Assembly (NCBI RefSeq): GCF_009601505.1
Contig: NZ_WITC01000081.1
Span: 1-36,477 of the forward strand
Source: Sinorhizobium terangae
GTDB lineage: Bacteria > Pseudomonadota > Alphaproteobacteria > Rhizobiales > Rhizobiaceae
Direction of reading: 5' to 3'
DNA: 36,477 nucleotides
The notes beneath the pieces were generated by a model. It ran no database searches and was not told the origin of the DNA. It saw only the letters and a program-made list of their open reading frames with translations. The translations under genes were made by a program, and so were the position numbers. This document shows, one piece after another, positions 31,214 through 36,477 of the stretch. Numbering within the stretch: position 1 is the stretch's first letter; every line of letters starts with the position of its first letter.

Positions 31214-31966
31214 TTATTCGCTGCCGGGCATCAGCGCGGAAACGCCGCCGTCGACGAAAAGTGTTGTGCCGTCGATGAAGTCGGAATCGGGGGAGACCAG
31301 GAACAGGATGGCGCGGGCGAGATCGTCCGGAACACCGGGCCGATCGCGCAGGTTTACGACCGGCCGATTCGGATCGAACGTATCCTTTCCGACGGGCGAA
31401 CCGATCTTGTTCGGCACCACGCAGTTGACACGGATCTTGTGCTTGGCGAGCTGGATAGCCAGCGAGCGCGACAGATTGGTGACACCTGCCTTGGCAGCCG
31501 TGTAGGCGACGGCGCGCGGGCGTCCGTAAAAGCCCGAGGTCGAGCCGACATTGACGATGTTGCCGCCGTGCCCCTGCGCCACCATCTGCTGGGCGAAATA
31601 TTTGCTCATCAGGAACGTGCCAGTCAGCGTCACGGCGATTACCCGGTCCCATTCCTCCTTCGTCACGTCGAGAACGTGCTTGTTGTCGCTGATGGCGACG
31701 TTGTTGACGAGGATATCGACCTTGCCGAAGCGCTCGGTGACATCCTTGACGAGCGAAATCACGCCTTCTTCGTCGGCAACGTTGGCGAGGAACACCTCGG
31801 CCTTGCCGCCTGCAGCTCGGATCTCCTCCGCGACGCGTCCGGCGCGCTCGGCGTCGATGTCGGTCACGGCGATGCTCGCGCCCTCCTTTGCCAGAAGCTT
31901 CGCCGTTGCCTCGCCGATATTCCGGCCAGCGCCGGTAACGACCGCCACTTGATCGATCAGTTTCAT
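31214..31966 (-). CDS. short-chain dehydrogenase/reductase (SDR)
   Basis: 250 residues, classical SDR. The NAD(P) motif TGAGRNIG is at 11-18, the NNVA structural motif at 88-91 (usual form NNAG), and the catalytic Ser142, Tyr155 and Lys159 in VGSTSGFYGRPRAVAYTAAKAG. Asp36 after the second strand (AVTDID) suggests NAD rather than NADP. It is the last gene of the minus-strand run, 61 bp after the ABC permease. The substrate is unknown; by context it would oxidise or reduce an intermediate of the compound imported by the adjacent transporter. Confidence 0.88.
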   Translation of the reverse strand: MKLIDQVAVVTGAGRNIGEATAKLLAKEGASIAVTDIDAERAGRVAEEIRAAGGKAEVFLANVADEEGVISLVKDVTERFGKVDILVNNVAISDNKHVLDVTKEEWDRVIAVTLTGTFLMSKYFAQQMVAQGHGGNIVNVGSTSGFYGRPRAVAYTAAKAGVTNLSRSLAIQLAKHKIRVNCVVPNKIGSPVGKDTFDPNRPVVNLRDRPGVPDDLARAILFLVSPDSDFIDGTTLFVDGGVSALMPGSE

Positions 31967-32027
31967 TCTGTCCTACCGTTCTTTGGTGTGGAGTGATCCG
32001 GCCGGCCGCTGAGGACCGGCCAGGAGA

Positions 32028-32861
32028 CTAGAGCTTGTTGTCCGGTCGCCACCGATCGAAGCGGCGTTCGATCATCCTCAGGATGTTGGTGAGAACGACG
32101 CCCGCGGCGGCAATCAGGATGATGCCGAACATGACCCGGTCGGTCTGGAAGGTGGCGCCGGCGACGGAGATGAGATAGCCGACCCCGGCCTGTGCCGAGT
32201 ACATCTCGCCAACCACGATGCCGATGAGCGCGTGGCCGAGACCGAGGCGCAAGCCCGTCAGCAGGAATGGAACGGCGGCCGGGAAGGCAACAGTCAGGAA
32301 CATCTGCCTGTCGTTCGCGCCGAAGGACCGAGCCACCTTGATGTAGTCGCGTTCGACGGTCTGGACGCCGGCGGTCGTGTTGATGAGGATCGGAAATACG
32401 GCGCTGAGAAAGATGATCGCGAACTTCGAACCGAGGCCGATGCCGAACCAGATCATGATCAGCGGCAGCAGCGCGATGCGTGGTGTCGCGTAGAGCGCCG
32501 AAATGATCGGGTCGAAAGCGGCGTCGAAGCGGCGGTACCAGCCCATCAGGATGCCGAGCGGCACACCGACAATGATCGCCAGCCCATAGCCGACAACCAG
32601 TTCCAGTCCGCTGATGGCGAGGTGCGGATAGATGCTGCCGTCGGCGAACATCGCATAACCGGTTGCGATGATGCGGCTCGGCGAACTGGTGAAAAGCGGA
32701 TTGACCAGGTCGAGGCGGACGACCGCCTCCCAGAGCAGCAGTGCCACGATCATGGTGAAGCTGCCGAGAAGCGCGTTCTCGTGGCGCACCAGCAATTCGT
32801 AGATGGCGAATTCCGACTTGCGCGGCCTTGGGATTTCTCGTTCTTCGGTAACGGATGTCAT
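32028..32861 (-). CDS. ABC transporter permease, SsuC/TauC/NrtB type
   Basis: 277 residues from the ATG at 32861; the open frame begins five codons earlier with a TTG, but AGGGAG lies directly before the ATG. Six hydrophobic segments, with the loop VERDYIKVARSFGANDRQMFLTVAFPAAVPFLLTGLRLGLGHALIGIVVGEMYSAQAGVGYLI typical of BPD_transp_1 permeases working with NMT1-like binding proteins. The ATPase gene ends 11 bp upstream. Such importers take up sulfonates, nitrate, thiamine precursors, riboflavin or hydroxymethylpyrimidine; the actual substrate is unknown. Confidence 0.9.
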   Translation of the reverse strand: MTSVTEEREIPRPRKSEFAIYELLVRHENALLGSFTMIVALLLWEAVVRLDLVNPLFTSSPSRIIATGYAMFADGSIYPHLAISGLELVVGYGLAIIVGVPLGILMGWYRRFDAAFDPIISALYATPRIALLPLIMIWFGIGLGSKFAIIFLSAVFPILINTTAGVQTVERDYIKVARSFGANDRQMFLTVAFPAAVPFLLTGLRLGLGHALIGIVVGEMYSAQAGVGYLISVAGATFQTDRVMFGIILIAAAGVVLTNILRMIERRFDRWRPDNKL

Positions 32862-32872
32862 CTCTCGCTCCC

Positions 32873-33682
32873 TCAATGCACGCGCAGAAGGCCCATGCGG
32901 GCACTTTCCTCTTCGATCAGCCGCCAGATATGGCGGAAGATCTCCATGAAGCGCGGGGTATGCTTCAGATCGAGCGTGCGCTCCTTCGGCAGGTCGATCT
33001 CGACGATCTCCTTCACCTTCGCCGGGCGTGCGGAAAACACGACGACGCGGTTGGAAAGGAAGATCGCCTCATCGATCTGGTGGGTGATGAACACGCCGGT
33101 CTTCTGGGCCCGATCGAGAATGCGCAGCAGCTCGAACTGCATGAATTCGCGCGTCTGCGCGTCGAGCGCCGCAAAGGGCTCGTCGAGCAGCAGCAGTTCC
33201 GGATCGACGGCGAGTGCCCTTGCGATGTTGACGCGCTGGCGCATGCCGCCGGAAAGTTCGCGCGGATAGCTGTCCTCGAACCCGGCGAGCCCGACGAGCT
33301 CGACGAACTTGCGTGCACGCGCGGCGATCTCGTCCTTGCTCAGGATCTTCTGGATCTCCAAGCCGTAGGCGACGTTGCGCTGGACCGTGCGCCAGGGAAA
33401 GAGGGAGTCCTGCTGGAAGACGAGGCCGCGATCCGGCCCCGGCTTCGTCACCTCGCGTTCGTCGATGAGGATTCTGCCGCCATCGATCGAGACGAGGCCG
33501 TCGACGGCGGCGAGAAAAGTCGATTTCCCGCAGCCACTCGGGCCGACGATGCTGACGAGTTCACCCTCGTTGACGCTGAAGTCGATGCCGTCGAGTACAC
33601 TCAGATCGCGCTTGGTGCGATCATTGTAATAATTCAGTTTGACGCTATCGGCCTTCAGCTTGACCGGCGTTGCCTGCAACAT
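32873..33682 (-). CDS. ABC transporter ATP-binding protein, SsuB/TauB type
   Basis: 269 residues from the ATG at 33682, which has GGGAGG upstream; the open frame extends to 33751 but would overlap the binding-protein gene. Walker A GPSGCGKS is at 47-54, the Q-loop FQQDSLFPWRTV is of the nitrate/sulfonate/taurine type (FPW), the signature is LSGGMRQR, Walker B LLLLDEPFAALD, and the switch histidine is in FITHQIDEAIFLS. It drives the adjacent permease. It lies 28 bp after the binding-protein gene. Confidence 0.92.
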   Translation of the reverse strand: MLQATPVKLKADSVKLNYYNDRTKRDLSVLDGIDFSVNEGELVSIVGPSGCGKSTFLAAVDGLVSIDGGRILIDEREVTKPGPDRGLVFQQDSLFPWRTVQRNVAYGLEIQKILSKDEIAARARKFVELVGLAGFEDSYPRELSGGMRQRVNIARALAVDPELLLLDEPFAALDAQTREFMQFELLRILDRAQKTGVFITHQIDEAIFLSNRVVVFSARPAKVKEIVEIDLPKERTLDLKHTPRFMEIFRHIWRLIEEESARMGLLRVH

Positions 33683-33710
33683 GGGTTGTCCTCCCGTCTT
33701 GTTCGCAGTT

Positions 33711-34706
33711 TCAGTCGAGCGCCTTGAAGAAGCCTTCGCGGTCGAGCGCATCGAGCGTGGTTGTGTCGACGATCGATTCCGGCTTCACCGAGGCCGCAGC
33801 CGGCAGCGTCTTCGAAAGCTCCGCCAGGACCGCAGTCACACCCGGAATCGAGGGACGCAGATCCTGCGGGTACACCTTCTCCGAATAGAAGCGGAACGCC
33901 TGTTCGACCGACGGCCCCTTCTCGAGCTTCAGGAAGGAAGCCGTCACCTCCATCGCGTCCTGCGGATTGGCACGGAAGGCGTGCAGGCCCTCGCCCATCG
34001 CCATGAAGAAGCGCTTGACGACGTCTGGGTTCCCGGAAAGATAGTTCCGCGAGGTCACATAGGCGGTGTTCGGGTAATCCTTGACGATCTCGGTCACGTC
34101 CACCAGCATCTTCGAGCCGGCATCGACCATTTCCTGGGTGCGCGGATACTGCGACATCAGCCCCTGGACCTGATGGCTTTCATAGGCAGCCGCCCGAGTT
34201 CCCTCGCCGCCGAGCTGAAGAATGTTGACATCCGTCGGCTCGAGCCCGAGGGACTTCAGCGCGAACTTCAAGGCGGTGTCGGTCGACGAACCGAACTTGC
34301 TGATGGCGATGCTCTTGCCGCGCAGCTGATCGGCATTCTGGATCGAGGAATCGACGACAAGCTGGAACGGCAGCTTGTTGGCCATGCTGCCGATGATGGC
34401 GATATCGGCACCGGCAACGGCGGCCGCGATCGACGGCGTATAGCCGTTCTGGGCGATGTCGATCGAGCCGCCGACGAGCGCCTGGGTGAGCACCGAACCG
34501 CCCTCGACATAGATGAGGTTGACGTCCAGGCCGTGCTTTTTGAACAGGCCCTTGGCAAGCGTGTACTGCATCGGCGCGCTCGTCATGGTGAAGCCGTCAT
34601 AGGCGACATTCACCTTGGTAAGGGCTTCGTCTGCCGCTGCCGGCGACAGGGCGCCGGCAATGAGGCTCAACCCCGCTGCCAAAACGGTCTTCAATAGATT
34701 TTTCAT
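33711..34706 (-). CDS. ABC transporter substrate-binding protein, NMT1/THI5-like
   Basis: 331 residues from the ATG at 34706 (GGGAGGAG upstream). The signal peptide KNLLKTVLAAGLSLIAGALS is cleaved near AAA|DEAL. The mature protein opens KVNVAYDGFTMTSAPMQYTLAKGLFKKHGLDVNLIYVEGGSVLTQALVGGSIDIAQNGYTP, the hallmark of the NMT1 family that binds sulfonates, pyrimidine precursors and similar ligands. It presumably sets the substrate of the importer encoded just downstream. Together with a hydantoinase gene upstream in the operon, a cyclic ureide or lactam ligand is a reasonable guess, not shown by the sequence. Confidence 0.9.
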   Translation of the reverse strand: MKNLLKTVLAAGLSLIAGALSPAAADEALTKVNVAYDGFTMTSAPMQYTLAKGLFKKHGLDVNLIYVEGGSVLTQALVGGSIDIAQNGYTPSIAAAVAGADIAIIGSMANKLPFQLVVDSSIQNADQLRGKSIAISKFGSSTDTALKFALKSLGLEPTDVNILQLGGEGTRAAAYESHQVQGLMSQYPRTQEMVDAGSKMLVDVTEIVKDYPNTAYVTSRNYLSGNPDVVKRFFMAMGEGLHAFRANPQDAMEVTASFLKLEKGPSVEQAFRFYSEKVYPQDLRPSIPGVTAVLAELSKTLPAAASVKPESIVDTTTLDALDREGFFKALD

Positions 34707-34773
34707 GCTCTCCTCCCACGGTTGGCTTGCCCTCACCCGGCTCTCCTCCGAACCAGGATGAGGGGGATTGGTT

Positions 34774-35598
34774 TCAGCTAAGCAGGCTCTGCATTCGTTC
34801 CTTGTTCATCGACTTCATGAGCTGGTCGACGAGGCCGTTGAGCGGCAACGGCAGCTTGACGCTCTGCGCAAGGTCGAGCGCGACGTCCATGTCCTTTTCC
34901 GCCCACTTGCCGGTGCTCTTGCCCCAGCGCGACAGCGACCAGTTGGCACCGGAAGAATGCATCAGCGCGGAGACCAGCGTCGGCACGTCGGCGCCGAGCT
35001 GCTTAGCGAGGCTGAGCGCTTCAAAGTTGGCGCAGATGCAGGCCCAAAGCAGCATATTGTTGGTCGTCTTTGCGATCTGGCCGGTACCGCTCGGCCCGAT
35101 ATGAAGGATATTGCTGCCAAAGGCCGAAAGCACGGGGCGCGCCTTCTCAAGCCACTTCGCTTCGCCGCCGACGAAGACCGTCAGCGTGCCGTTGTCGGCC
35201 GCTTCCTGGCCGAGCACGACCGGCGTATCGAGAACACCGACGCCCTTCTCGGCCGCCTGGCGCTCAAGCTCTCGGCAGGTGTCGGGCGCGATCGAGCTCG
35301 CAATGCAGATCACCGACCCCGGTGCCAGCGAGGCGAGAAGCCCGCCCTCGCCGATCACGTCGACGACCTGCTTGTCGGTCTGGACCATGACGACGACAAC
35401 TTCGGCACCGCTGCCGACCTCTGCAATGCCCGCCTTGGTCGGAATGCCGATCGCCTGCGACTTGGCCGTGGCCTCGACTGAGACGTCGTAGCCGGCAACG
35501 GTGAAGCCCTTCTCTTTCAGGTGCCGGGCCATCTGGTAGCCCATGGCACCGAGCCCGATCACCCCGGCCGTCGGTTTCGTGTTCACAATTCCATCCAT
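34774..35598 (-). CDS. NAD(P)-dependent oxidoreductase, 3-hydroxyisobutyrate dehydrogenase family
   Basis: 274 residues. The Rossmann motif GLGAMG is at 15-20 and the catalytic lysine is Lys177 in GQIAKTTNNML. The substrate-binding motif that in most family members reads D-x-P-V-S-G-G is here DTPVVLG (residues 124-130), followed by QEAADNGTLTVFVGG, so specificity probably differs from true 3-hydroxyisobutyrate dehydrogenase. The family also covers tartronate semialdehyde reductase, 6-phosphogluconate-like and beta-hydroxyacid dehydrogenases. A strong AGGAGG site precedes the ATG. It lies 21 bp after the hydantoinase gene and 67 bp before the binding-protein gene, in the same operon. Confidence 0.85.
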   Translation of the reverse strand: MDGIVNTKPTAGVIGLGAMGYQMARHLKEKGFTVAGYDVSVEATAKSQAIGIPTKAGIAEVGSGAEVVVVMVQTDKQVVDVIGEGGLLASLAPGSVICIASSIAPDTCRELERQAAEKGVGVLDTPVVLGQEAADNGTLTVFVGGEAKWLEKARPVLSAFGSNILHIGPSGTGQIAKTTNNMLLWACICANFEALSLAKQLGADVPTLVSALMHSSGANWSLSRWGKSTGKWAEKDMDVALDLAQSVKLPLPLNGLVDQLMKSMNKERMQSLLS

Positions 35599-35619
35599 AG
35601 TCTTCCTCCTGATCTCGCT

Positions 35620-36477
35620 TCAAGCCGCCCCGGCCTTCGACCGTGCCGCCCGCAATCTCTGCGTCGCCTCCTGATCGAGGCTCGGGCCATTCGCTCCCGC
35701 CACCAGCACCACGCCATAGTCGCGTCCGGCCGCCTCGACGGAGACATACCCTTCCCTGACGTCGGCAAGCACCGATGCCGGATCGCGCGTCAGCGGGTCG
35801 CCGTAACCGCCACCGCCCGGCGTTTCGAGTTCGAACACATCGCCGGCCTTAAGCGGATAGTCGGCGTAGCGCGAAGGCAGGCGCTTCCAGCCCTCCTCGT
35901 CCGGATTGATCCGGATGTCGCCGGTGCGACCGGGCAGGCCGTCGGCATAGCCTTCCGCCGGAATGACGTGCTTGGTCGAGCGGATCGAAAAGCGCGCATC
36001 GGTGAGGTTCAGATATTTGCGCCGAATGCCGAGCCCGCCCCGGAATTTGCCGGCACCGCCCGAGTCTCGGATCAACTCGAAGGCAAGCACACGGGTCGGA
36101 AACTCGCTCTCGATGATCTCCACCGGCGCGATTTTCGCGTTGCTCTGGTTGACCGTCGTTCCCGAGGCTCCGTCGCGCGTCGAGCGGGCCCCCGCTCCGC
36201 CACCGACGATCTCGTACTGCACGTAGCTGCTGCCGGTATTCGTGCCGCGGCCGCCGAGGATGATCGACCGGCTCCCGCAGCCGTCGGCTCGCGAGCGTTC
36301 CGGCACCACTTGCCCGAGCGCCGCGAAAATCCCGTCGACGACGGCGTGAACCGTCGGATTATAGGTGTTCACCGGCGCCGGATAACGCGGGTTCAGGACG
36401 CTTGACGGCCGGGTCTCGACTGCGAAGGACCGCAGGATGCCGCTGGTGATGAAGATGTTCGGGTCCACCAGCGAGAT
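35620..36477 (-). CDS. hydantoinase B/oxoprolinase family subunit (partial, N-terminus beyond window)
   Basis: The last 285 residues of a larger protein; the frame runs open to the window edge (family members are about 500-600 residues). Recognisable HyuB stretches are ISLVDPNIFITSGILRSFAVETRPSSVLNPRYPAPVNTYNPT, DGCGSRSIILGGRGTNTG, and DSGGAGKFRGGLGIRRKYLNL with the C-terminal GDVFELETPGGGGYGDPLTRDPASVLADVREGYVS. Such subunits work with HyuA in ATP-dependent opening of hydantoins, 5-oxoproline or acetophenone-type substrates. A hyuA gene is expected just beyond the edge. It is the first visible gene of the operon that continues through the NMT1-type importer to the SDR gene. Confidence 0.92.
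   Translation of the reverse strand: MSLVDPNIFITSGILRSFAVETRPSSVLNPRYPAPVNTYNPTVHAVVDGIFAALGQVVPERSRADGCGSRSIILGGRGTNTGSSYVQYEIVGGGAGARSTRDGASGTTVNQSNAKIAPVEIIESEFPTRVLAFELIRDSGGAGKFRGGLGIRRKYLNLTDARFSIRSTKHVIPAEGYADGLPGRTGDIRINPDEEGWKRLPSRYADYPLKAGDVFELETPGGGGYGDPLTRDPASVLADVREGYVSVEAAGRDYGVVLVAGANGPSLDQEATQRLRAARSKAGAA

Noticed and set aside
34727..34770. Short CCCTCACC...GGATGAGGGGG stretch considered as a fifth RIME-like copy
   Set aside because: Only the ends resemble the element; the palindromes and the GTGCCGGCAGG tail are missing, so it is at most a remnant.

Overview
The window looks like chromosomal DNA of a Rhizobiaceae alphaproteobacterium, most probably Sinorhizobium/Ensifer. 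The evidence is high GC, a fhuA2-fhuF-fhuP hydroxamate-siderophore cluster like the one described in S. meliloti, TGA-N9-TCA boxes of the kind bound by RirA, four copies of a RIME-like palindromic repeat, and one copy of a second double-hairpin repeat that I associate with Sinorhizobium intergenic DNA. I see no insertion sequence, phage gene, tRNA, rRNA or CRISPR array.

Left part (1-9.9 kb, all plus strand). Genes for an ABC importer ATPase and two permeases of the polyamine type are followed by a very clear gamma-aminobutyraldehyde dehydrogenase (PatD) and a small exported SnoaL-like protein. This is the ydcTUV-patD arrangement of enterobacteria; the binding-protein gene is not in the window. 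A 19-bp-stem terminator separates this operon from an iron operon: a TonB-dependent receptor, an FhuF-type ferric reductase and a periplasmic siderophore-binding protein, preceded by two iron-responsive boxes. A small two-helix membrane protein follows.

Middle part (10-19 kb). A cysteine hydrolase is divergent from an Lrp-type regulator. Next comes a one-carbon/methylamine locus on the minus strand: two 815-residue FAD-GcvT proteins (dimethylglycine/sarcosine dehydrogenase type) overlapping by 4 bp, then an MttB-family methyltransferase, with a divergent LysR regulator and a good LysR box. No corrinoid protein gene is present.

19-26 kb. This region holds a membrane-anchored serine hydrolase, an Lrp-type regulator divergent from a methionine gamma-lyase-type PLP enzyme (mdeR/mdeA-like), a TetR-VOC pair divergent from an enoyl-CoA hydratase with a palindromic operator, and a DUF1772 membrane protein divergent from another TetR with several palindromes between them.

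26-31 kb. A cobalamin riboswitch, with its promoter apparently inside the end of the tetR gene, controls a 58-residue CbtB and, beyond a double-hairpin repeat, CbtA (cobalt uptake). On the minus strand are a glycoamylase-domain protein and a second FhuF-type [2Fe-2S] protein 16 bp apart. A DUF1194 exported VWA-like protein follows on the plus strand.

31-36.5 kb (minus strand). One operon-like run contains hydantoinase B (cut by the window edge), a 3-hydroxyisobutyrate-dehydrogenase-family enzyme, an NMT1/SsuA-type ABC importer (binding protein, ATPase, permease) and an SDR dehydrogenase. This suggests uptake and breakdown of a cyclic amide or related small molecule of unknown identity.
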